A stretch of DNA of 10,188 bases from Oscillospiraceae bacterium (GCA_017451665.1 JAFTNX010000077.1:1-10188); one strand, 5' to 3'. Numbered from the stretch's first letter, positions 1-5,540 are shown. The notes: generated by a model not told the origin, from the sequence alone. Numbers and translations: made by a program.

Positions 1-255
1 AAAACAAAGGTTGCGCTCATAAAGGAATTTGACAAGGTGCTTTCACTTGACCTTATTGACAAGGCTTTGAAGCTTTGTGAAAATGATGGTGGTGAAGAAG
101 AAATTCCTGCTGACATTATGGAGCTTGTGGAAAAGAGAAAGCAGGCAAGAGCTGAAAAGAATTTTGCTTTAGCTGATATGCTCCGTGACGAAATCGCAGG
201 CATGGGTTATGTAATTGAAGAAACAAGACAGGGTACAAAAATCCGTAAGAAGTAG
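1..255 (+). CDS. cysS: Cysteinyl-tRNA synthetase, C-terminal part (5' end outside window)
   Basis: The frame is open from the first base and ends at TAG 253-255, giving 84 residues of the C-terminus. Cysteinyl-tRNA synthetase charges tRNA-Cys with cysteine in the cytoplasm. The visible part is the tail of the DALR/anticodon-binding region. It has the family-typical FDKVLSLDL stretch, then IPADIMELVEKRKQARAEKN, then FALADMLRDEIAGMGYVIEET and a basic end (GTKIRKK). The catalytic HIGH and KMSKS motifs lie upstream of the window. GTG 37-39 is not the real start because the preceding codons continue the same protein. The cyclophilin-like gene follows after 12 bases and is probably co-transcribed. 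In Bacillus and many Clostridia, cysS lies a few genes from sigH, and a SigH-like gene is also close by here. Identity is secure. Confidence 0.95.
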   Translation, partial: KTKVALIKEFDKVLSLDLIDKALKLCENDGGEEEIPADIMELVEKRKQARAEKNFALADMLRDEIAGMGYVIEETRQGTKIRKK

Positions 256-267
256 AAAGGAAAGGTT

Positions 268-1122
268 ATGGCAATTCCAAACAAATCACTCACACCTCCT
301 GCCTCATCAAGAGCGCAGACATATTCCAAGGTGTTTAAAGTAGCGCTTATTGTATTTGCATTTTTTGTGGTATTTCTCATTTTTCTTGTACCTTTTTCAG
401 GGGACAAGATAAACTACGAGGAGGCTGATTTTGTTCAGCTTGAAGAGCCTGATGACGACGCAACGGTTGTTGTTTTTGAAACAACAGAAGGGACATTCAA
501 GGCTGTTTTATACGAGGACAAAGCACCAAAATACTGTGAATACTTCAAAAAGCTTGTTAAAGACGGTTATTTTGATGACACATATGTATGCTCGATTTTA
601 AGAAACGAAAACGGCGACAACGCCGGTTTTATCGGTGGAAGCAAAACTAAAGACGGGCTTGCAAATGATGATTCAAACACAAAAATGACAAAAATCGAAG
701 TTTCTGCTGACCTTTTACCTATCAAAGGGAGTTTGTGTTCACTTGTCAAGCAGGGTGGAATTTTCACAAAGTCAAAGGCAGGCTCTGTTATTACATTTTT
801 AAACGACGTTTCTGACGATGAACAGCTTGACAAAAACCTCGAAGAAAACGGTGACCACAACGGTCTTGGCAGAGTAACAGAGGTATTCAAAAAGCATGGT
901 GGCGTGCCTAACTACTTACAGATGTACACTATTTTCGGGCAGGTTTATGACGGTTGGGACGTTATTGAAAAAATCTCATTGGCAACCATTGTTGACGAAG
1001 GGGTTTCTGACGACGAAGAGGGCAAAAACTATCAGCCTGTTAATGAAATCAAATTCAAGAAGGTTTATCTTTCAACCTACAAAAAGCACAAGGAAAACGG
1101 CTACGTTATTCCTACAAAATAA
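268..1122 (+). CDS. Membrane-anchored cyclophilin-type peptidyl-prolyl isomerase-like protein
   Basis: The ATG at 268 follows a GAAAGGAAAGG ribosome site and gives 284 residues. Residues 24-43 form one hydrophobic segment after a short basic N-terminus. There is no lipobox, so this is probably an N-in anchor with an extracytoplasmic domain. Residues 66-268 match the cyclophilin fold: VVFETTEGTFKAVLYEDKAP is the first strand pair, and YTIFGQVYDGWDVIEKI (220-236) is the typical FGxVxxGxDVVxxI region. The family would normally isomerise Xaa-Pro bonds of exported proteins. The usual catalytic FHR is replaced by VCSILR around 107-112 and the MIQGGD region reads FIGGSK, so activity is doubtful. It may act as a chaperone or binding domain. 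It lies 12 bases behind cysS and ends just before a strong terminator, so it is the last gene of that transcript. The family is fairly sure, the activity is not. Confidence 0.85.
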   Translation: MAIPNKSLTPPASSRAQTYSKVFKVALIVFAFFVVFLIFLVPFSGDKINYEEADFVQLEEPDDDATVVVFETTEGTFKAVLYEDKAPKYCEYFKKLVKDGYFDDTYVCSILRNENGDNAGFIGGSKTKDGLANDDSNTKMTKIEVSADLLPIKGSLCSLVKQGGIFTKSKAGSVITFLNDVSDDEQLDKNLEENGDHNGLGRVTEVFKKHGGVPNYLQMYTIFGQVYDGWDVIEKISLATIVDEGVSDDEEGKNYQPVNEIKFKKVYLSTYKKHKENGYVIPTK

Positions 1123-1128
1123 AAAAAC

Positions 1129-1154
1129 AAAACCCACCTGAAAAGGTGGGTTTT
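1129..1154. terminator. Bidirectional intrinsic terminator between convergent genes
   Basis: An 11-bp stem (1129-1139 with 1144-1154; core ACCCACCT/AGGTGGGT) closes a GAAA tetraloop. On the plus strand T-rich sequence follows the stem (TTTTTATTTT over 1151-1160). On the minus strand the A run at 1121-1127 becomes a seven-U tract after one intervening base. It therefore serves the cysS/cyclophilin transcript and the convergent zinc-ribbon gene. Confidence 0.9.
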
Positions 1155-1168
1155 TATTTTGGATAAGT

Positions 1169-1444
1169 TTATTCTTCTCTCATCTTAGCAAAGCAGTCGC
1201 TGCAGTAAACCGGCTTATCCTCTCTTGGCTTGAAAGGAATCTTAGCTTCGCCACCGCAAGCTGCACATGTAGCTGTGAAAAATTCTCTTGCACCCTTTGT
1301 TGCGTTCTTACGAGCGTCTCTACAAGCCTTACATCTCTGTGGCTCGTTTTCGAAACCTTTTTCTGCGTAGAACTCCTGTTCGCCTGCTGTGAATACAAAT
1401 TCGTTTCCACATTCTTTGCAGACTAATGTCTTGTCTTCGTACAT
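1169..1444 (-). CDS. Small double zinc-ribbon protein (zinc-ribbon plus CxxC-x17-CxxC domain)
   Basis: This 91-residue protein starts at ATG 1444, preceded on the minus strand by a GTGAGGT ribosome site. It has eight cysteines in four CxxC pairs: 9/12, 38/41, 60/63 and 81/84. The first half, DKTLVCKECGNEFVFTAGEQ followed by FYAEKGF and RCKACR, matches the probable zinc-ribbon domain family (zf-trcl type) common in Firmicutes. The second half has exactly 17 residues between its two CxxC pairs, as in the CxxC-x17-CxxC domain. Each half should bind one zinc ion. The function is unknown; small proteins like this may bind nucleic acids or protein partners, but nothing here shows which. It stands alone behind the SigH-like gene, with a structured-looking gap between them, and ends at the bidirectional terminator. 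Confidence 0.88.
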   Translation of the reverse strand: MYEDKTLVCKECGNEFVFTAGEQEFYAEKGFENEPQRCKACRDARKNATKGAREFFTATCAACGGEAKIPFKPREDKPVYCSDCFAKMREE

Positions 1445-1467
1445 AATGATTTACCTCACTTAAAAAT

Positions 1468-1543
1468 TGTGCCTGGTCGGACTTCCACCGACACCTTTGA
1501 CCCCTTTGTTGTACAACGCTCTGGAAATTAAGCTACATGGCCA
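1468..1543 (-). ncRNA. Putative tRNA-like structured RNA or leader upstream of the zinc-ribbon gene
   Basis: Read on the minus strand, this stretch resembles a tRNA core. After U8-A9-like TA (1535-1534) comes a D-arm, GCTT (1533-1530) with GAGC (1521-1518), closing the 8-base loop AATTTCCA. A G26-like base is at 1517 and an AGGT variable region at 1496-1493. A T-arm GTCGG/CCGAC (1492-1488 with 1480-1476) closes the 7-base loop TGGAAGT. The two loops contain TTCCA and TGGAA, a perfect 5-base complement. The acceptor pairs poorly (4 of 7, or 6 pairs with two bulges) and the anticodon stem needs a bulge, leaving a 9-base loop. No CCA is encoded. A functional translating tRNA is therefore unlikely. 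It may be a tRNA-derived pseudogene, a kissing-loop cis-regulatory leader, or chance. Confidence 0.35.
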
Positions 1544-1550
1544 TATATAT

Positions 1551-1570
1551 TAAAAGGCTCTCCCCTTTTA
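1551..1570 (-). terminator. Weak terminator-like hairpin at the sigH stop codon
   Basis: TAAAAGG (minus-strand sense, 1570-1564) pairs with CCTTTTA (1557-1551) around a six-base loop. The stop codon TAA of the SigH-like gene lies in the stem. The stem is mostly A-T and is followed by AATATATAT rather than a clean U tract, so termination is at best partial. The TAATAT at 1552-1547 could also act as a -10 for the zinc-ribbon gene, but no matching -35 is seen. Confidence 0.35.
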
Positions 1571-2137
1571 ATTACTATTCTCCCCGTCAAGGACAGCTTT
1601 AAGCTTTTTCCTCACTCTCTGCATAGCATTATCTACATTTTTTGTGGTCATAGAAAGCTCCTTGGCAATTCCCTCATAGGACTTACCCCTGACGTATCTA
1701 TCAAACACTTCCCACTCGGTTTTACTGAGCCTTTTTGAAATTATCTCCATAAGCTCGCCCACTCTCACCTTATCCACCACAGAAAATTCCGGATTAACGT
1801 CATACTTATCGTCCTGAATTTCCTCAGTAATTTCATCTGTGGCAAGTGGTTTTTTTCTTAGTGCTGAAAGTATTTTATTTCTTATACAGACATTAGCGTA
1901 GGTTGTAAACTGTGCGCCCTTTGACTCGTCATAAGTCTTTACAGCGTCGCACAATCCCATAAGTGCCTCTTGTGAAAGGTCACTCACCTCGTCTATGGAA
2001 ATTGCCATTGACGAAACAGTATTCTGGATATTTTTCATATAAAGGCATATAAGTTCAGAAAGTGCGTCCTTATCATTTTTAGCTTCAAGAGCAAGTTTCT
2101 GAGCCTTATTTGAAAAGCCATTCCCGTTATTCTTCAT
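1568..2137 (-). CDS. sigH: SigH-like RNA polymerase sigma factor (sigma-70 family)
   Basis: This 189-residue protein starts at ATG 2137 behind GAAAGGAAATGCT. Residues 24-97 form sigma region 2: DLSQEALMGLCDAVKTYD is the core-binding segment, and FTTYANVCIRNKILSALRK covers the -10 recognition helix. Residues 133-182 form region 4, with SKTEWEVFDRYVRGKSYEGI and the helix-turn-helix ending NVDNAMQRVRKKLK, very like Bacillus SigH. Region 3 is missing or minimal, as expected for this group. It is about 30 residues shorter than Bacillus SigH. SigH normally drives entry into sporulation or competence genes; whether this organism sporulates cannot be told here. Nearness to cysS agrees with the ancestral cysS-sigH neighbourhood, although here it is in opposite orientation. 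It has its own strong promoter. The family is sure; the exact orthology is likely but not proven. Confidence 0.85.
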   Translation of the reverse strand: MKNNGNGFSNKAQKLALEAKNDKDALSELICLYMKNIQNTVSSMAISIDEVSDLSQEALMGLCDAVKTYDESKGAQFTTYANVCIRNKILSALRKKPLATDEITEEIQDDKYDVNPEFSVVDKVRVGELMEIISKRLSKTEWEVFDRYVRGKSYEGIAKELSMTTKNVDNAMQRVRKKLKAVLDGENSN

Positions 2138-2161
2138 AGCATTTCCTTTCAGTCTGTTTAA

Positions 2162-2190
2162 ATAATAACATTATTATCATTATTTGTCAA
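2162..2190 (-). promoter_or_regulatory. Sigma-A-type promoter of the SigH-like gene
   Basis: On the minus strand, a perfect -35 TTGACA (2190-2185) is followed by a 17-base spacer and the -10 TATTAT (2167-2162; five of six match TATAAT). The predicted transcript start is near 2155, leaving a short leader with the GAAAGGA ribosome site. This is the best promoter in the window. Confidence 0.85.
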
Positions 2191-2266
2191 GCAAAATTAC
2201 AATATTTCTCTACAAAAAATTAAATAAATATTCAGTATATTCGTAAAAAGTCATAAAAATTTGCAA

Positions 2267-2293
2267 TTGATGTTAAATAATATGATACATCAA
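2267..2293 (-). terminator. Probable weak terminator behind the hydro-lyase beta gene
   Basis: In minus-strand sense TTGATGT (2293-2287) pairs with ACATCAA (2273-2267) around a 13-base loop, directly behind the stop codon at 2295. It is followed by TTGCAAATTTTT, an interrupted U-rich stretch. The stem is short and A-T rich, so strength is uncertain. Confidence 0.45.
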
Positions 2294-2294
2294 G

Positions 2295-2852
2295 CTAAAT
2301 TTTAGCATATTCCTCTCTGCCCTGAGAGAACAGGTCATTCCCATAGCAGTCATTAGCCACGACCAGTGGAAAATCCTCAACGAAGAGTTCCTTAACCGAT
2401 TCACAGCCAAGTTCATCAAAAGCAACAACCTTACATGACTTTATACACTTACAAGCGAGTGCGCCTGCCCCACCGGTAGCACAAAGATAGAGTGCGTTAT
2501 TTCTCTTTACGGCGTCTCTCACCTGTTGATTTCTCTCGCCCTTACCAATCATAGCCACGAGTCCCATATCAAGCAGTCGAGGTGCAAATTTATCCATTCT
2601 GCCGCTTGTTGTCGGGCCACAGCTACCTATTGGTTTATCGTCAGGAGCAGGAGTCGGGCCTGCGTAATAGATAACAGCATTTTCAATTTCAACAGGGAGT
2701 TTCTCTCCCTTATCGAGAAGTTCAAAAAATCTTTTATGGGCAGCATCTCTTGCAGTATAGACAATTCCCGTAAGCAGAATTTTATCGCCAGTTTTTAATG
2801 TTTTTGCAACGTTTCTGAGTTCGTCGCAATTAACCTTTAAAATTTCAGACAT
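2295..2852 (-). CDS. fumB: Fumarate hydratase/tartrate dehydratase-type Fe-S hydro-lyase, beta subunit
   Basis: The chosen start is ATG 2852, giving 185 residues, because AAAAGGATTGATACT lies just before it. A ten-residue longer form would begin inside the upstream terminator stem. Family landmarks are TARDAAHKR (33-41), YYAGPTPAP (62-70), IGSCGPTTSGRMD (75-87), MIGKG (101-105) and DFPLVVANDCYGNDLF near the C-terminus. This chain corresponds to the C-terminal half of class I fumarase. It works with a separate alpha chain that carries the [4Fe-4S] cluster, hydrating fumarate to malate or dehydrating tartrate. The alpha gene normally sits immediately upstream, but here the upstream gene is the DivIVA-like protein and no alpha gene is in the window. 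Substrate is not certain from sequence. The gene symbol follows common use for the beta chain in Firmicutes and is not E. coli fumB. Confidence 0.88.
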   Translation of the reverse strand: MSEILKVNCDELRNVAKTLKTGDKILLTGIVYTARDAAHKRFFELLDKGEKLPVEIENAVIYYAGPTPAPDDKPIGSCGPTTSGRMDKFAPRLLDMGLVAMIGKGERNQQVRDAVKRNNALYLCATGGAGALACKCIKSCKVVAFDELGCESVKELFVEDFPLVVANDCYGNDLFSQGREEYAKI

Positions 2853-2874
2853 AGTATCAATCCTTTTAAAACAA

Positions 2875-2905
2875 ATGCTCACTGTTTAAAATAACCAGTG
2901 AGCAT
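2875..2905 (-). terminator. Strong intrinsic terminator or attenuator between the DivIVA-like and hydro-lyase genes
   Basis: In minus-strand sense a perfect 10-bp stem (ATGCTCACTG at 2905-2896 with CAGTGAGCAT at 2884-2875) closes an 11-base loop and is followed by TTTGTTTT. It starts 6 bases after the DivIVA-like stop, and its U tract runs almost into the ribosome site of the hydro-lyase gene. I see no promoter between it and that gene, so it may set how much read-through the downstream gene receives. Confidence 0.82.
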
Positions 2906-2911
2906 GTATTT

Positions 2912-4306
2912 TTACTTTTTCCATTTTTCAAGGAATTCCTCATCGGACATTTTTCCATTAGCGTTTGTCTTAGCTTCAAGCTCCTTTGTAAGAGCTGAAA
3001 GCATATCAAGGTCAAAGCTCTTTGAAAATGTTGCCGGCTTTGGAGATTCCGTTTCAACCGGTGTTTCTTCAACAGGTTCAACCGTTTTTTCTGCCTCCTG
3101 TTCAGCAGCCGCCTCAGCCTCAGCGTCAGCAAGCAGTTTTGCAAGGTAAGCCTGCGCAGCCTCCACATCATCAGCGCTATATGTACCTGATGTTTCTTCA
3201 GCCGGCTCCTCCTTTACAGGTTCAGCAACGATTTCTTCCTCCTGAACAATCTCTATTTTTTCAGGCATTGGTTCCGGCTCAGGAATTTTAATCTCCTCAA
3301 CCTTAACCGGTTCAGGCTTTACTTCCTCAACCTTTGGTTCTTCTACCTTCTTAGGTTCTTCAACCTTATTTACCTCTGCCTTTTCAGATTTCTTATTTGT
3401 ATAATTGTTATTTCCTCTCTCGGAAACACCACTTCCTTTCACATCATAATTAAAATTTACGTTATCATTTACAAGTCCGAGGCCCTCAGCAACGAGTTCC
3501 TTAGTATTATCAATCTTAACCATATTTTCGCCGAACAATTCTCTGAATGTATCAGAAAGCTTAGCAATATTAGCTTCAAGAGCTGTATATTCAGCCTTAA
3601 CTGATGCTCTGAGTCCTGCTGACTTTTCTCTGATTGTAGCTGCTTCATTCTTAGCGTTTGTAATTGTAGCTTCAGCCTGAGCGTTTGCATTCTTAATTGT
3701 AGCATCAGCCTGAGCATTTGCGCTTGAAATTGTTGTTGCAGCCTGTGTATTAGCATTTTCAACAATGCTTGCAGCCTGTGTATTAGCATCTTCAAGAATC
3801 TGGTTCTGAAGCTCCTTAGCGTCGTCTTCCATCTTCTTAGCAGCCTTCTTAGCTTCTGTTACAACTGCGTCAGCTGACTTCTTAGCTTCCATAAAGAGAG
3901 CACCCATATCAAATGCTGTGCTGTCTCCGCCACCTGCAGCTGCGTTTGCTTCTGCGTCAGCGAGCTTTTCCTTAAGGACTTCGATTTCATTCTTGAGTGA
4001 AGTAATCTGTGAATCCTTTTCAGTTACGTCGCTTTCATAGTTTGCAACCTGGAGCTTAAGTGTATCATTTGAAGCCTGAAGTTCGGAAATTTTGCTCTTT
4101 CCTTCATCAAGTCTTGCCTCAAGTTCTTCTTTACCTGAGAAATTCTGAACTTCTCCACTTTCGAGTGAAGAAATCATTCCATCTTTTTCTTTAACTTCAG
4201 CTTCAAGTCTGTAGATATCTGACAGAAGTGTATCGATATACTGCAGAGTTTCCTTCTTATCGAAGCCGCCGAAGTTAACCGTTTTTAAATAAACGTTTTC
4301 AGCCAT
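2912..4306 (-). CDS. DivIVA-like coiled-coil protein with hendecad repeats and Pro/Glu-rich tail
   Basis: The start is ATG 4306, behind a strong GGGAGG site, giving 464 residues; a start seven codons earlier has no such site. Residues 8-40 hold the DivIVA-type N-terminus (TVNFGGFDKKETLQYIDTLL, then SDIYRLEAEV), which in the family binds curved membrane at septa and poles. Residues 30-120 are coiled coil. Residues 140-227 are eight back-to-back 11-residue repeats rich in Ala, Asn and Gln. A second helical stretch (228-285) follows, then an acidic, proline-rich low-complexity linker (about 305-370), a helix near 377-405, another acidic linker, and a basic end (EEFLEKWKK). No membrane segment is seen. 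It has its own promoter and ends at a strong terminator. The role is probably scaffolding of division or polar growth, inferred from the N-terminus and the nearby dcw genes. Confidence 0.78.
   Translation of the reverse strand: MAENVYLKTVNFGGFDKKETLQYIDTLLSDIYRLEAEVKEKDGMISSLESGEVQNFSGKEELEARLDEGKSKISELQASNDTLKLQVANYESDVTEKDSQITSLKNEIEVLKEKLADAEANAAAGGGDSTAFDMGALFMEAKKSADAVVTEAKKAAKKMEDDAKELQNQILEDANTQAASIVENANTQAATTISSANAQADATIKNANAQAEATITNAKNEAATIREKSAGLRASVKAEYTALEANIAKLSDTFRELFGENMVKIDNTKELVAEGLGLVNDNVNFNYDVKGSGVSERGNNNYTNKKSEKAEVNKVEEPKKVEEPKVEEVKPEPVKVEEIKIPEPEPMPEKIEIVQEEEIVAEPVKEEPAEETSGTYSADDVEAAQAYLAKLLADAEAEAAAEQEAEKTVEPVEETPVETESPKPATFSKSFDLDMLSALTKELEAKTNANGKMSDEEFLEKWKK
3626..3889 (-). 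repeat. Eight tandem 11-residue (33-bp) coding repeats in the DivIVA-like gene
   Basis: Codons 140-227 divide without gaps into eight 11-residue units: EAKKSADAVVT, EAKKAAKKMED, DAKELQNQILE, DANTQAASIVE, NANTQAATTIS, SANAQADATIK, NANAQAEATIT and NAKNEAATIRE. The central four units (3659-3790) are close enough at DNA level, with repeated GCCTG(A/T)G-type blocks on the plus strand, to suggest duplication of a 33-bp unit. An 11-residue period is expected for a right-handed or straight coiled coil rather than the usual heptad. Confidence 0.85.
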
Positions 4307-4356
4307 TAGTCTGAACCTCCCAATCAATAATATTATATTTCTATTGATACCTCATA

Positions 4357-4385
4357 ATTGTATCACACAAGTTAATATTTTGCAA
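4357..4385 (-). promoter_or_regulatory. Promoter of the DivIVA-like gene
   Basis: On the minus strand, -35 TTGCAA (4385-4380), a 17-base spacer and -10 TACAAT (4362-4357; five of six). The start of transcription is expected near 4350, about 44 bases before the ATG. A 6-bp inverted repeat TGATAC/GTATCA (4365-4360 with 4350-4345) spans the -10 and the start point and could be an operator, but this is weak. Confidence 0.7.
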
Positions 4386-4399
4386 TACCTTGAAGCATC

Positions 4400-4422
4400 A
4401 ATTTTAATTTTTTATTAAAATT
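4400..4422 (-). terminator. A-T-only hairpin behind corA, possible weak terminator
   Basis: A perfect 9-bp inverted repeat, AATTTTAAT (4400-4408) with ATTAAAATT (4414-4422), closes a five-base loop 8 bases after the corA stop. It contains no G-C pair and is not followed by a U tract on the minus strand, so termination would be inefficient. Confidence 0.25.
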
Positions 4423-4430
4423 ATACAAAT

Positions 4431-5363
4431 TTATTTTTTCTTTTTTAGCAAAAAGAACGCAACAACTCCCGTTATTATCACCGAAATCAGCGTTGGGAAC
4501 CATGTATGCGCTATCGGTAAACCCTTAGTATTCATACCATAAAAGCTATAAATCATCGTCGGAATTGCCATTATAATAGTAATTGTAGTAAGTCTCCACA
4601 TTACCATATTCAAATTATTGGATGTTACTGACGCAAAAGCGTCCATCATACCTGACAGAATTCCCGAATAGATATTAGCCATTTCGATAGCCTGTTTAAC
4701 TTCAATAAGCACGTCCTCAAGCAAATCCTGGTCTTCCTCATAGAGTTTAATAACTCTGCCTCTTAAGATTTTTTCAAGTGTCACGTCGTCGGCTTTAAGT
4801 GAAGTTGTAAAATAGACAAGTGACTTTTCAAGTCCAAGAAGCTGGATAAGTTCTCTATTCTGCATAGAGCCGTGAAGCTGTTGTTCGAGAGCGTTACTGA
4901 TTTTATCAATTTGTTTCAGGCACTGCAGAAATCTTGCAGTAATTCTCAAAAGGAGCTGAAGAACAAATCTTGTTTTAAGGTTTGTCTGAAGTCCCTTGAC
5001 AACTCCCGATGACAAATCTGTAAGCACAGGGTTATCCTTTGATGAAATTGTAAACACATAGCTATCCGTAATTATAATACCGATAGGCAGAGTATAATAC
5101 AAAATAGTATTCTCAGCCTGGGTTTCAGCATAAGGGGTATCGACGATAATAAGAGTCTGGTTATCCTCTATCTCCACACGGGAGCTTTCTTCCTCGTCGA
5201 GAGAAGATTTCACAAAGCCTGTATCCAGTCCGAATTCCTCAATCAGCTTCTCGATTTCAGCCTGAGTAGGCTCAACCACTGAAATCCAGCTTCCAATCTG
5301 AGGTTCTTCTGTTACTGTCAAGGCATTTGAGCAGGTCTTGTAGTAAGTAATCACACCTATCAT
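4431..5363 (-). CDS. corA: CorA-family magnesium/divalent metal transporter
   Basis: This 310-residue protein starts at ATG 5363 behind AGGAAAGGA. Residues 1 to about 250 form the cytoplasmic CorA domain, including SSLDEEESSRVEIEDNQTLI (53-72) and the long helical arm (about 130-250). Two membrane helices sit at the C-terminus (about 255-275 and 289-306), separated by the YGMN signature (275-278), followed by a KKKK end. CorA forms a homopentameric channel for Mg2+, and sometimes Co2+ or Ni2+, gated by intracellular Mg2+. The length matches E. coli CorA (316). The loop after GMN reads TKGLPIAHTW, the usual selectivity and mouth region. It is a single-gene unit with its own promoter and an unusually long leader of about 140 bases that could sense metal or translation. 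The family is certain; the ion specificity is inferred. Confidence 0.93.
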   Translation of the reverse strand: MIGVITYYKTCSNALTVTEEPQIGSWISVVEPTQAEIEKLIEEFGLDTGFVKSSLDEEESSRVEIEDNQTLIIVDTPYAETQAENTILYYTLPIGIIITDSYVFTISSKDNPVLTDLSSGVVKGLQTNLKTRFVLQLLLRITARFLQCLKQIDKISNALEQQLHGSMQNRELIQLLGLEKSLVYFTTSLKADDVTLEKILRGRVIKLYEEDQDLLEDVLIEVKQAIEMANIYSGILSGMMDAFASVTSNNLNMVMWRLTTITIIMAIPTMIYSFYGMNTKGLPIAHTWFPTLISVIITGVVAFFLLKKKK

Positions 5364-5505
5364 TCCTTTCCTATCGGGGAGAGGAACGCTTACTACCTTT
5401 TAAAAAAGCGTATTCTCCACGATACTTATTTTAAATTGTTCCCGAGGGGGTCCGCTTTCATAAAAGCACCAGCCTTTCTTAAAATTAGTTTTTGAAAAAA
5501 CTATT
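5364..5505 (-). promoter_or_regulatory. Long structured 5' leader of corA, candidate attenuator or riboswitch-like element
   Basis: Between the predicted start point (~5505) and the corA ATG, the minus-strand RNA can form a UAGUUUUU/AAAAACUA hairpin (5503-5486) at the very 5' end and a GCUUU-UAUG-AAAGC hairpin (5467-5454). Downstream, two pairings compete. UCGGG (5445-5441) can pair with CCCGA (5378-5374) beside the corA ribosome site. GGAAC (5442-5438) can pair with GUUCC (5387-5383). A third hairpin, ACGCUU (5411-5406) with AAGCGU (5391-5386), shares bases with the second pairing. A U6 tract at 5407-5402 follows a weak GUAU/AUAC stem. It does not match the M-box or another riboswitch consensus that I recognise. 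Confidence 0.45.
5426..5461 (-). CDS. Possible 11-residue leader peptide upstream of corA
   Basis: ATG 5461 to TAA 5426 encodes MKADPLGNNLK. GAAAGG (5478-5473) lies 11 bases upstream, a long but possible ribosome-site spacing, and the ATG sits in the loop of a small hairpin. Its stop lies before the alternative pairings near the corA start, and its last codons cover one strand of both competing stems. Leader peptides control Mg2+ transporter genes in enteric bacteria (mgtL, corL), where Asp/Glu-Pro content can stall or destabilise ribosomes at low Mg2+; this peptide has Ala-Asp-Pro. A short ORF like this can easily arise by chance. Confidence 0.28.
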   Translation of the reverse strand: MKADPLGNNLK

Positions 5506-5511
5506 AGTAAC

Positions 5512-5540
5512 ATTATAGCACAAAGTTTCATTTATTGCAA
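5512..5540 (-). promoter_or_regulatory. Promoter of corA
   Basis: On the minus strand, -35 TTGCAA (5540-5535), a 17-base spacer and a perfect -10 TATAAT (5517-5512), preceded by TGC as in extended -10 promoters. Transcription should start near 5505, which defines the leader of about 140 bases. Confidence 0.85.

Noticed and set aside
1468..1543. A normal, functional tRNA gene in the sigH to zinc-ribbon gap
   Set aside because: The acceptor pairs at only four of seven positions in the standard register, the anticodon stem does not form normally, and the loop bases needed for the usual elbow are changed.
2853..2882. Ten-residue N-terminal extension of the hydro-lyase beta subunit
   Set aside because: The upstream start lies in the terminator stem and lacks a ribosome site, whereas AAAAGGA sits correctly before ATG 2852 and the family N-terminus fits that start.
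3022..3291. Long open frames on the plus strand opposite the DivIVA-like tail
   Set aside because: They are low-complexity shadows (Gln/Pro or Ser/Ala rich) of the acidic repeats coded on the minus strand, with no ribosome site or family match.
5364..5505. corA leader as a classic M-box (ykoK) Mg2+ riboswitch
   Set aside because: The leader is too short and the conserved M-box segments (for example the GUUAGGUGAGGC-type start) are not seen.
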